A stretch of 64,000 nt of DNA from Hymenobacter puniceus (GTDB lineage Bacteria > Bacteroidota > Bacteroidia > Cytophagales > Hymenobacteraceae): positions 1,100,372 through 1,164,371 of the forward strand of contig NZ_JACSCX010000001.1 of NCBI RefSeq assembly GCF_014333525.1, given 5' to 3'. Positions within the stretch are counted from its first letter, which is position 1. Every line of letters begins with the position of its first letter. The notes under the pieces were generated by a model, which did not search any database, was not told the origin of the DNA, and worked only from the letters and a program-made list of their open reading frames with translations. Shown here one piece after another: positions 50,001 to 58,800 of the stretch. The position numbers and the translations under genes were made by a program.

Positions 50001-52583
50001 ACAGTTGCTGCCGTCTTTGGCTTGGGTAGCAACTGATGCGTTGGTCACGGCCATTTCATCTAAAATGGCTTGGCCTGCGCCTGCACCGAGAGCGTCGAAG
50101 GCAATCTGTATGCGTGCTAATCCAGGAAAACCACCAAGATTAAACGACTGAGATGTGGCATTTGTATTACCAATGTTGGTAAAGCCAGTTTCTGCAATCA
50201 GTGCGCCAGCGCTGTTTACTAAGCGCAGATTATAGCGGGGAGTGCCTGTGAGGCTCGTTGCCCGGAACTGGAAGGCAACCGAGCTTGAGTTGGTCAGGCG
50301 CAGTAAAGGGCTAGTATAGCTCGAAGCAGTCGTGGTCAGCGTGCCAGTAACCAACGACGTATTCCCGGCAATAACCTGTGCCGCCGTATTAGTAGTTGTC
50401 ATATTAACGTACGTTTCGCAGATATCAGTCGGCGTGCGGCCTTCAAAATTCTGACGATACGCGGCTTCCCCGGCATTCACCTGCTGACTCGCTTCGTTGT
50501 TAAGCGGATTGGTTTCAGCAGTAGTGGAAGTAATAGTTGACGTGTTAGTGAACGTGCCGTTCTGGTTGATTCGAGCCGTAATGGTTAATGTGGCCGAGGC
50601 ACCACTGGCGAAAGTAGTAGTGCCTGAAGTTACCGTCCATACGCCGGTAGCATTGTCATAGGCACCTTGCGTGGTAGTAGCGCTTACAAAGGTTAAGCCG
50701 GCAGGTAGAGCGTCGCGCACCTGCACGTTTAGGGCAGGACTACCCGTATTGCTGGCTACTACCGTGAATGTCACTTGGTCGCCTACCAAATAAGGCCCTA
50801 AATTCACTTGTTGCGTAACTGCCAGGTCGGTAGCACCAGCAGCTGCACCAACTGGGATGGTATACGTGGCAGTGTTGGAAGTAGCGCCCAAATCATCTGT
50901 TGCTACATAACTAAACGTAGCATTGCCGACATAATTCAACACCGGGTCAAACCGCAGCGTAGTCATTTCGGCCGGAGTGAGTGTCCGGTCAGCGAGTGAA
51001 GAGGTATTGCCGGTAGCAAGCGTGATAGTTGCGCCTGCCCGAGTGTAGCTCAGCGTACCCTGCGTGGTGGTGTTAGGCAAGGCACTGATTACATAGTTGG
51101 CAATCGTGTTGTCACCATCGGGGTCTGATCCTTGCAAAGAAGGAATATCAGTTGCCGCGTTGCTGTTGGGCATTGTTGGAGCCGTCACGTTCTGCGCCGT
51201 TGGCGGACGGTTGATTACCGTCGTTACCTGCGCATTCGGCAGGCTGCCATTGTTGTTTGTAGGCTCAATATCGAGGCCGGTTGTGGTGCTGCTGGCACGG
51301 CCGGTTACGGGGCCTGGAGTAGGCATCGTAAACGTAATGGTGGCCGTGCTGCTAGCGCCAGGGGCAAGTGTACCGGCGGGTGGCAACGTCAGTACACCAG
51401 TTGTGGAATTGTAGTTAGTACCAGCAGCAGTGCCATTAATGGTTACGTTGGTCAGACCAGCTGAGAGCTGTACGGAAGCTTGTACTCCCGCAGCCGCAAT
51501 GTCACCTTGGTTGGTGGTAACTGCCGAATAAGTAACCGTCTGGCCAGCTATTGCCCGTGCCGGACCCGTCAGTGTTGTAGCCAAGTCCACCTCCGCGCAC
51601 CACACCATAGAAGGCAGGTTGATGGTTTGCAGACGTAAACGGTTGGCTTGGTAGGTCTGCGTATTACGGTAGATAATTTCCAGACGGGCAATAGCAATGG
51701 CCGGAGGAAAGGTAAGCACCACTGTACCAGCCGGACCGCTATTATTTGTTACACCTACAATTGTGTTAGTACCTGATACGAAAGCATTCGACCCATTAAG
51801 GCCCAATGCTACATCAGCTGCCGACAACTGGTATGGAGTGGAACTCCCAATAGCATACGCGTTGAAGGTCACTTCATCCACGAAGTCACTGCCCCCATTT
51901 TCCAGCGTACTAACGTCAATATCCTCCATGCTGAACGCCAGATTGCGTACAGGACGGCTGAAGTTCATTTGCACCGTAGAACGGTTGTCGGTGGCAACGT
52001 TTTCGTTGTCTAGCTGCCAAAATAATCCCCGATTGGGAATCAGCGTAGTAGCATTGTTGACTTGCAAAATGTTGGTTTGTCCCGCTGGCACAGAGGATGT
52101 GTAATTGCTGGTGCTAACCGTAGTATTTGCAACGGTTATTCCAGTCTGTGCCTTCCAGTTTTCTCCAGCAGTGCGCTCCGAAAAGTCGATGGCGCTATTC
52201 TGGCTGCAATCAGCGTTGCTAACTGGCAGCGAGAAGCTTGCGGCAGTAGCTACGTTAGAGGTATTGTACGTGAAGCTATAGTTGCCTGCCGGAGCTGCGG
52301 CATCCGGGTCGTAGGAAAGCTGGCTTCCGTTCGCTACCGTAATGTTGCGCGGGACAGCAGTAATTTCGACGCCATTTAGGAGTAGACGCCCCCGGGTAGG
52401 AAGCGTTAGGATGTTATAGCTGCCTGGAGTAGCCGTAGCTGCCAGCGGCTTAATGGCTGTGGCACCAAAGGATTTTGGTATGATGGGTGCAGCCCGGTTC
52501 ACGGCTGTTTGTGCCCAGGCAGGAGCTTCCATCAGACCCAGCCAGGCGACCAATAAGGTGGCTAAGCGTAAGGTTGTTTTCAT
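47079..52583 (-). CDS. Giant T9SS surface protein with DUF11, cadherin-like and beta-helix regions
   Basis: 1834 residues with a signal peptide (about 1-24). In order: an N-terminal unknown region, DUF11-type domains (ARAIAGQTVTYSAVTTNQGD; GPYLVGDQVTFTVVASNTGS), Ig/cadherin-like tandem domains with DPDGDNTIANYVISALPN and FVGEATFLFSAIDNS, an SdrD-B-like segment (GRIYDDVNYGGG...ADGTYSFPL), a NTNDAGAGSLRQFIL start of a right-handed beta-helix (about 1175-1540, SNNVLRSN, SGNRFTQNSFSGNG repeats), the Bacteroidota LPVELKAFEVAARN module, and a type A sorting domain (FPNPATTLDR...AGTYIVLVRG...RLIKK). It is an adhesin- or matrix-like surface protein. No catalytic motif is seen. Base composition is AT-richer than the neighbours. 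Confidence 0.88.
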   Translation of the reverse strand: MKTTLRLATLLVAWLGLMEAPAWAQTAVNRAAPIIPKSFGATAIKPLAATATPGSYNILTLPTRGRLLLNGVEITAVPRNITVANGSQLSYDPDAAAPAGNYSFTYNTSNVATAASFSLPVSNADCSQNSAIDFSERTAGENWKAQTGITVANTTVSTSNYTSSVPAGQTNILQVNNATTLIPNRGLFWQLDNENVATDNRSTVQMNFSRPVRNLAFSMEDIDVSTLENGGSDFVDEVTFNAYAIGSSTPYQLSAADVALGLNGSNAFVSGTNTIVGVTNNSGPAGTVVLTFPPAIAIARLEIIYRNTQTYQANRLRLQTINLPSMVWCAEVDLATTLTGPARAIAGQTVTYSAVTTNQGDIAAAGVQASVQLSAGLTNVTINGTAAGTNYNSTTGVLTLPPAGTLAPGASSTATITFTMPTPGPVTGRASSTTTGLDIEPTNNNGSLPNAQVTTVINRPPTAQNVTAPTMPNSNAATDIPSLQGSDPDGDNTIANYVISALPNTTTQGTLSYTRAGATITLATGNTSSLADRTLTPAEMTTLRFDPVLNYVGNATFSYVATDDLGATSNTATYTIPVGAAAGATDLAVTQQVNLGPYLVGDQVTFTVVASNTGSPALNVQVRDALPAGLTFVSATTTQGAYDNATGVWTVTSGTTTFASGASATLTITARINQNGTFTNTSTITSTTAETNPLNNEASQQVNAGEAAYRQNFEGRTPTDICETYVNMTTTNTAAQVIAGNTSLVTGTLTTTASSYTSPLLRLTNSSSVAFQFRATSLTGTPRYNLRLVNSAGALIAETGFTNIGNTNATSQSFNLGGFPGLARIQIAFDALGAGAGQAILDEMAVTNASVATQAKDGSNCDANILPVASDVSFRIANGAAATTIPSLAGTDTAPGVVDSYIIQSVPNATTQGLLTLNGVAVSTGQIITAAQAATLQFDPVAGFVGEATFLFSAIDNSNELSANPATYTISIENATTISGRIYDDVNYGGGAGRDYTTANASAVASSFANNSIARGGAVVELYDVATNQMVNTLTTAADGTYSFPLVLSGNYAVRVVNSTVTSVRNATATGVLAVQTFVNGDVNRVGGEVPTIADAPQNNGSQTFTALNAPIGGTSTLQSVATVVIPAVVAAATNVDFGFNFNVITNTNDAGAGSLRQFILNSNALPNTNLNQVAFNGTVATGTTAVDPAAGVETSIFMIGDGRTSNIPAGLRSGVNGGFVNNVATITLATALPNISAANTALDGSKQTTVTGNNIASSTTVGSETTGPEVVVDFNSVRGLVVTGANTRIASVGLSNARGSVTTTGTPTFSDGAGVTINGAAATGSVVTDVTALNNAIAGVRLDGGATGVTVSNNVLRSNVSTTNGTTTYDADGINLVNASTNIITGNVMSSNRGWGLLLATSGNNNNFVSANTILNNGNGASADNAGISIQVGNNNLFSQNTITGNAGDGIVAQSGTSGNRFTQNSFSGNGDLGIDLTNNATVTGNGISTNDDGDADTGANGLLNFPVITQLSKDGTNVRILGYAPANAVVEFYVADVVGADFGEGRTYLAARTEGNTTDDADTRTGSYSGLIYGADQGSENNARRFSFTIPLASLNAAQLAALNATNARITATATILSTTLVNGVAVGNTSEFSGNAIVSASPLPVELKAFEVAARNASALLTWSTASEKNNDHFDVERSFDGRSFERIGQVQGRGTTSQTTTYSFTDANVGRQRQGVVYYRLQQVDTDGTVSSSPVRTVSFPATTGTTQVTLGVFPNPATTLDRTATLDLATLPRGTYQATVLDATGRIMGSYEVQGGVDKAIDVQALPAGTYIVLVRGNGLSLNQRLIKK

Positions 52584-52921
52584 GGTAAGAAGTATGGTGT
52601 TGTAAAGAGTTGCAAAGGCTGTTAAATCAGATGGTGTTCAGGCAGCTAAAGGCTTAGTTGGAGCCAACAAAACTAATTTGGTTTTTGGGCTGAAGAGAGT
52701 GATTTTCGCTGAATCCGGTAATATCCTCGGTGAATAAGTCAGCTTGTGCGCAAATTCTTGGTATTACTATTCTCCTATCTCAGCCACTCAAGCACAAGGT
52801 CTATTCTAGCTATTCTCTTTTACGTTTTATTTCCCAGACTTGGATTTATAGTACAAAACAAATAAAAAAGAGGCCATCCTGCAACAGGAAGGCCTCTTTT
52901 AGTTGTTAAGGATAACTACCT
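52584..52921. other. AT-rich region between giant T9SS gene and malQ
   Basis: About 338 bases containing the T9SS gene's upstream region (notably AT-rich from about 52620 to 52860) and the malQ terminator at 52866-52900. No further feature recognised. Confidence 0.6.
52866..52900 (-). terminator. Terminator of malQ
   Basis: AAAAGAGGCC (52866-52875) pairs with GGCCTCTTTT (52891-52900), with an inner TCCTG / CAGGA pair; a T-run follows on the minus strand. It lies 22 bases past the stop at 52922. Confidence 0.85.
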
Positions 52922-55654
52922 CTAATACGCGCTGACTCTGTTGCTACGAATATTAATATTTTTTATTTCTTCATTAAAGTCAATTTTATCAAGCAATTCT
53001 TCCAATGCTATGTGCAGCCGATACTTCCAGAAGTGCGTGGGGTTAGCCGGCACGTTAATTTGTTCATCGTCGGGGTTGGCACGGCGCAATTCGGGACTCA
53101 TAGCCAGCAAATCCTGGAGTGGGAAGATGGCCCACATGGCGGGAGAGTGCAGATGCTGTACTGTTATTTCGCGGGCAACCCACGGCTCACAATGGTATGG
53201 CGCCTGCTCACCCCAATGGCCCAGAATGGTCTCAAAAAAGCGCTGGGTTTTCACGTGGTCTTCCTCCCACCAGCCGCGCACTGTGCTCATATCGTGCGAG
53301 CCGGGGCTCACCACTGACAGATAAGGCGCCGCATCTGGGTGGCCGAATTCCACGGTAGGGTCAGAGGGCATGCGCTGGATGTTGAGGCCCAGCATGCCAA
53401 GGGCCTGCATCACGCCGGGCACCGAGGCCGGCACCATGCCCAGGTCTTCGCCGCAGATGAGCATGTTGGTGGCGTAGCGCACTGGTGGCAGCTTCGTGAG
53501 GCCCTGCTCCCGCCAGAAATTCTCGTGGCGACGGAAGAAGAAGTCATTGTAGATTTCCCGCATGCGGTGCTGGTCTTCGCCATTCAGCTCCTTAAATGAA
53601 GTCGACTTCTCCACCGTGATGCGCGGGTGGTAATGGTCGGGGCGCAAATCATCGGGCACGAACAGCACCTCGTTGGCGAGGCTGTAGAGGCCGGCGCGCA
53701 GCCACTGGTAGTGTTCGGTGTTGGCGGGGTCGGCGGTTATTTTGTCGGCCAGCACGCTTTCCATCTGGCGCTGGGTGCGCACGTGCTTCTTCAGCCGGAT
53801 AGCGCCGTAGCCAGCGTCTTCCATAAACTCGTCGAACACAGCCTGCGCCTGGCCGTGGAAGATACCCTGCAGCGTATGCCAGCGGATGTACGGCTCGCAC
53901 AGACGGCCATAATTAAACCAGCCCAGACGCTGCTCGATTTCGTGCTGGTGTAGCGGCAGAGCGGGCGAGAAATGCCCGAGCAATCCTTCCACCGAGTGGC
54001 CGGGAATCTCCCAGATACGGAAGAAGCCCAGGATATGGTCAATGCGCAAGGCATCGAAATAGCGGGCCAAGGTGCCCATGCGTTGTTTCCACCATGCGTA
54101 GCCGTCCTCGGCCATCCGCTCCCAGTTATAGGTAGGGAAGCGCCAGTTCTGGCCAGTGGTCGAGAAGTCGTCGGGAGGGGCGCCAGCCTGCTGGTGCATA
54201 TGGTAGAGCTCAGGCTGGGTCCAGGCGTCCACGGAATGGCGGTAGATACCGATGGGCAGGTCGCCTTTGAGCACCACACCGTGCTGGCGGGCGTAGTTCA
54301 CAGCATCGAGCAGCTGCTTATCCAAGTGAAACTGGATGAAGAAGTGCAGGCCTACCTCGTCGAAATTGGGGGCGTCTTCGCGCACTAGCTCGGCTACCTT
54401 GGCTGGCGTGCGGTACTGTTCAGGCCACTGCTGGAAGTCAGCGGTGCCGTACTGGTCGCGCAGGGCGCAAAAGGCCGCGTAAGGCTCCAGCCACGACTTC
54501 TGCTCTTCGCGGAACAAGTGGAAAGCCGGATCGGCCAGGAATGCAGCTTTCTCCTGCTGATACAGCAGGCGCGCAAACTTCCACTTGGCGTTCATCACCG
54601 GTTCGTAATCCACAAAGTCCTTGGCGTTCAGCTCCTGGCGGATCTGCTCCAACTCCTGCTGCGCGGCTTTGTCTTTCAGTGGCGTAATGGCATCGAGGCT
54701 GAGGTACTGCGGGTGCAGGGCAAACACCGAAATAGCCGCGTACGGGTACGAATCGACCCAAGTGTGGGTGGCTACGGTGTCGTTGATGGGCAGGATTTGC
54801 ACCAGCTTGAGGCCGGTTTGCACAGCCCAGTCGGTGAGCAGCTTCAGGTCCGGGAACTCGCCTACGCCCAGGCCCTGCTGGCTGCGCATGGCAAACACGG
54901 GCAGCGCCACGCCGGCTCCGCGCCAAGTGCTGGGGTAGCGGAAGTTGTCATCGGCCCGAACGCGCAGCGTGCGGCGGTCCTGGGCGGGTGGCAGAATCCG
55001 GTCTTCGCCGGTTTCCAGCAGCACGATTTGCTTGGTAGCCGGGTCCCAGATGCCATACTTATACTGCGTGGCCTTGTCGGGTTGCTCTAACGCCACCTCG
55101 GCCGTCCAGGTTGGGTAGTCAGCATCGGAAAGAATGACGGCTTTACGGGCATCCCAGGCGCCCAGGGCCGCATCGGAGCCCAGCACGCACACCTGATGGC
55201 CGGACTCTACGCGCGGCGCGGCCAATTGAAAGCGCATCACCGAATCGGCAACGCGGGCGACTTTGGCAGTTTTGGGTTCAGTGGCCGGGCGGCGTAGCAG
55301 GGCCTGCGTGAAAGCGGCCGTGAACAGCTCGTTTTCGGGCTGCGCGGCCGGGCGCCAGTAGTCTTCCAGCACAAGGCGCGAAAACTGGCGGCCATCGTAC
55401 TGCACCTCGCGGTTGGGGCCCCATTCCCAGTGCTTGCCACCGTCCTGGTCGTCGAGCAGAATGTATTTGTATTCGACTGTACCAGGCGCATCGTCGGGCA
55501 GGCTGATTTCCTGGCTCCAACGGCCGAGTTCGGGGTTGTACTGTAGCTGAAGAGCTTGGTCGAGGTTCCAGGCACCCAGGCTGAGCTCGGAACCGCACAC
55601 CACCAGTCGCTGGCCCCACGCAGTGCGGAAGGGCAGGGAGAAACGAAGAATCAT
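52922..55654 (-). CDS. malQ: 4-alpha-glucanotransferase with two starch-binding domains
   Basis: 910 residues from the ATG at 55654 (MILRFSLPFRTAWGQRL), supported by a TATCTTTC -7 box at 55676-55683 and by the fact that this is the family N-terminus. Two CBM20-like starch-binding domains come first (about 1-105 and 125-225, each with SELSLGAWN/DAALGAWD), then a GH77 domain: ALRIDHILGFFRIWEIP with the nucleophile Asp, CGEDLGMVP with the acid Glu, and SHDMSTVRGWW with the third Asp. It transfers alpha-1,4 glucan chains in glycogen/maltodextrin metabolism. The double CBM20 layout is the plant DPE2-like and Bacteroidota form. Monocistronic, terminator present. Confidence 0.93.
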   Translation of the reverse strand: MILRFSLPFRTAWGQRLVVCGSELSLGAWNLDQALQLQYNPELGRWSQEISLPDDAPGTVEYKYILLDDQDGGKHWEWGPNREVQYDGRQFSRLVLEDYWRPAAQPENELFTAAFTQALLRRPATEPKTAKVARVADSVMRFQLAAPRVESGHQVCVLGSDAALGAWDARKAVILSDADYPTWTAEVALEQPDKATQYKYGIWDPATKQIVLLETGEDRILPPAQDRRTLRVRADDNFRYPSTWRGAGVALPVFAMRSQQGLGVGEFPDLKLLTDWAVQTGLKLVQILPINDTVATHTWVDSYPYAAISVFALHPQYLSLDAITPLKDKAAQQELEQIRQELNAKDFVDYEPVMNAKWKFARLLYQQEKAAFLADPAFHLFREEQKSWLEPYAAFCALRDQYGTADFQQWPEQYRTPAKVAELVREDAPNFDEVGLHFFIQFHLDKQLLDAVNYARQHGVVLKGDLPIGIYRHSVDAWTQPELYHMHQQAGAPPDDFSTTGQNWRFPTYNWERMAEDGYAWWKQRMGTLARYFDALRIDHILGFFRIWEIPGHSVEGLLGHFSPALPLHQHEIEQRLGWFNYGRLCEPYIRWHTLQGIFHGQAQAVFDEFMEDAGYGAIRLKKHVRTQRQMESVLADKITADPANTEHYQWLRAGLYSLANEVLFVPDDLRPDHYHPRITVEKSTSFKELNGEDQHRMREIYNDFFFRRHENFWREQGLTKLPPVRYATNMLICGEDLGMVPASVPGVMQALGMLGLNIQRMPSDPTVEFGHPDAAPYLSVVSPGSHDMSTVRGWWEEDHVKTQRFFETILGHWGEQAPYHCEPWVAREITVQHLHSPAMWAIFPLQDLLAMSPELRRANPDDEQINVPANPTHFWKYRLHIALEELLDKIDFNEEIKNINIRSNRVSAY

Positions 55655-55675
55655 GGGGCATCTAAGATGAAGCAC

Positions 55676-55683
55676 GAAAGATA
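55676..55683 (-). promoter_or_regulatory. -7 box for malQ
   Basis: Minus-strand TATCTTTC, one base off TAnnTTTG, 21 bases before the ATG at 55654. An upstream in-frame ATG at 55720 lies beyond it. Confidence 0.45.
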
Positions 55684-55730
55684 CGGGGTCAGGAGGGGAA
55701 TGTGCGCATTTGCGGCGCAACAGCTTCGCA

Positions 55731-55737
55731 TACTTTG
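55731..55737 (+). promoter_or_regulatory. Possible promoter of the tamB-like operon
   Basis: TACTTTG at 55731-55737 with TTTG at 55709-55712, 18 bases earlier, approximates the TTTG-N19-TAnnTTTG promoter. It would give a leader of about 150 bases before the tamB-like reading frame. Confidence 0.35.
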
Positions 55738-55837
55738 GGGCAGCTACAAGTCCGTACCGCCGGAACTTGGCATCTAATTCCCAACCTGCGGGCCGCTTTG
55801 GCCGTTGGGTTACACTACACCCTAATTCTGTACGGTT

Positions 55838-58800
55838 ATCAACTCGCTACCTACTTACGCCCGTCGCGCGCTCTATGCCCTCCTGGGCCTAGTAGCTTTT
55901 GTGCTGCTCCTAGTTATAGGAGTGGTTGTGGCGCTGCAATTTCCTTCGGTGCAGGACTACGCCGCTAATAAAGCGGCTGGTTATCTGCAGGATAAAATTG
56001 GCACCGAAGTACGCATTGCCAAGTTTCGTACTGATTTCAAGCACGCGCTTAGCCTGGAAGGCGTGTACATCGAGGACCAGAAAGGCGACACGCTGCTGTC
56101 GGTGGGCCGCCTGGGCGTCGACCTGGATTTGTGGGCCCTTACGAAGTCAGAAATCAACCTCAAGGAGCTGGAGCTGAACGACGGCAGGCTGGCCATCAGC
56201 CGCACGCTGCCCGACAGCGTGAGCAATTACGACTTCATCATCAATGCCTTCACCACGGCCGATACGGCCACTACCGCGCCGGCCGACACCACTGCGGGCT
56301 TTAAGTACGACATCGGCGACCTGCGCCTGACCAATATCCGCCTCACCTACGACGACCAGGTGGAAGGCATGAACGTGCGCACGAAAGTAGGCGAGCTGGC
56401 CGTAGCCATGGACGCCGTGGATGTCGATCAATCCATCTATAAGGTAGACGAAGCCACGCTGCGCAACACGGCCATCAGCATCGCCCAAACCAAAACCGCC
56501 CCGCTCGATACGGCTGTGGCTGAGCCGCTGGCCCTCACGTTCGGGCTCAACAAGGCCCTGCTCAGCAACGTCAGCCTAACCTACAAAAACGACCCGTCGG
56601 CGCAGTTTATCAGTACCCGCGTAGGCGAGGCTGAAATTACAACCGACAACATCGACCTGATAAACTCGCGCGTGGCCCTGAACACGGTGAAGCTGCGCAA
56701 CACCAGCATTGCCTACGCCCAGAACGAAAACGTGCCGGTGGAAAAGCGCCTCGTAAACCCCGCCGAGGTGGTGCGCGACCTGAACGACGCCGTGGAAGGC
56801 GCCACCGGCCAGCCCAGCAACTGGGTGGTAACGCTTAACCGCTCCGACATCCGGGGCGTGGATGTGGCCTTCGACAACTTCGACGAGCCCAGGCAGCGCA
56901 CCCGCCTGCCTGCCCTCGACTACAACCACCTCAAGTTCTCGGACCTAGTGCTGAACGTGGAAAACCTGCGCTACTCCGAAAACAGCACCACCGGCCGCAT
57001 CAACCAGCTGGCCGGCCGCGAGCAAAGCGGCTTCCGCATCGACTCGGCCACGGCCGACGTGGTATTCGACTCGGTGCAGACCCGCCTCACCAACCTCGAC
57101 CTGATTACGCCGCACACCCGCATCCGCCAGACGCTGGGCATGCGCTACAAGAGCCTCGACGCGCTGGCCGACACCCGCCAGCTGCCCAACCTGGGCATCG
57201 AGGGCGACCTGCGCAACGTGCGCCTCGGCTTCCGCGACATTCTGTATCTGGCCCCCGACCTAGCTGGCACGGCTCCGTTCAACACCGGCCCCAACCAGTC
57301 GGTGCTGCTGAGTGGCCGCGTGAGTGGCCGCGTAGGCGACATGCGGATTCAGGGGCTGGAGTTCGTGGGCTTCCGCAACACCATCGTGAAGGCCAGCGGC
57401 CGGATTCAGGGCCTGCCGGAAACTGACCGCCGCCTCTACACCGACCTGCGGATTCAGCAATTCACTACCTCTGAGGCTGATATCCGGATGCTGGCGCCCA
57501 AAGGCACCATTCCGCCCGGCTACAACATTCCGCCCCGCATGACGGTGGCCGGCACGTTCCGCGGCCGCCCATCGGCCATGCTGTTTGATGCTGATTTGCG
57601 CGCTACTACCACATATGGCAACATAGCGGCGAAGATTGACCTGGGCGCCGGCCCCAAAGGCCAGGAACCGATTACGGCCGTGTTCAGCACACAAAACCTG
57701 AACGTAGGCCGCATCCTCAACGACCCTACTATTGGTACCGTCACGGCCAATGGCCGCCTGAGAGGCCGCGGCGGCCTCGACCCGAATCTGCTGCGCGGCC
57801 AGCTCACGGCTAACGTGCAGCGCGCCACTTACAACGGCTACACCTACCGCGGCATCACGGCCAACGTGGGCATCGACCGGAACCGCTACGTCATCGATGC
57901 TAAGAGCCGGCAGGACCCCAACCTGAATCTGGATTTGCTGGCTACCGTGGATCTGCGCAATGCCAGCAACCCTAGCTACTCAGTGGAGCGCCTGAACCTG
58001 CGCGGCGCCAACCTCACGGCCCTGGGCTTCTACACCGGCGGCGACCTGCGCGTGCAGGGCGACCTGACCGCCAACCTCAGCGGCTCCGACGCCAACACGC
58101 TCAACGGCACGTTCTCGGGCCGCAACATCATCATCGTGCGCGACAACCAAACCATTCCGCTGGACTCGGTGAGTGGCCGTATTGTGCAGCGCCCGGGCCG
58201 TACGGAAGTAGTGTTCAACTCCAACGTGGCCGACTTCAACCTGCAGGGCAACACCCGCCTCGGCGACCTGGCCACGGTGTTGCAGGAGCACATCGACCGC
58301 TACTTTGATTTGCCCGGCGTGCGCTACCGGCCCTCGGCTACTTACCGGCAGTTCACGTTTGATGCCGACGTGAAGAACACCCGGCTGGTGCAGAAGCTGG
58401 TGCCCGACCTCAAGCAGCTCACGCCGTTCAAGCTCACCGGCAGCTTCGACAGCCGTGCCGCCAACCTCCAGCTTAATACCCGCATTCCGCGCATCGTGTA
58501 TATGGGCTATGCGCTGGATTCGCTGAAATTCAACGTCAGCTCGGATGCGCAAGAGCTGGACTACGGCCTGGGCTTGCGCCAGATCAGCCAGGACACCACG
58601 CTGCGTATCCCCAACCCTACACTGGCCGGCAGCGTGCAGAACAACCAAATCGGCACCCGCCTGCGCATTGCGGAATCGGATAGCGCCGAGCGGCTGAATA
58701 TGGCCGGTGTACTGCGCGTGCTTGGTGGCGGCGACTCCTACGCTTTCAGCTTCGACCCCAAGCTGATGCTAGACCGAGTGGCCTGGAACATCACGCCCGG

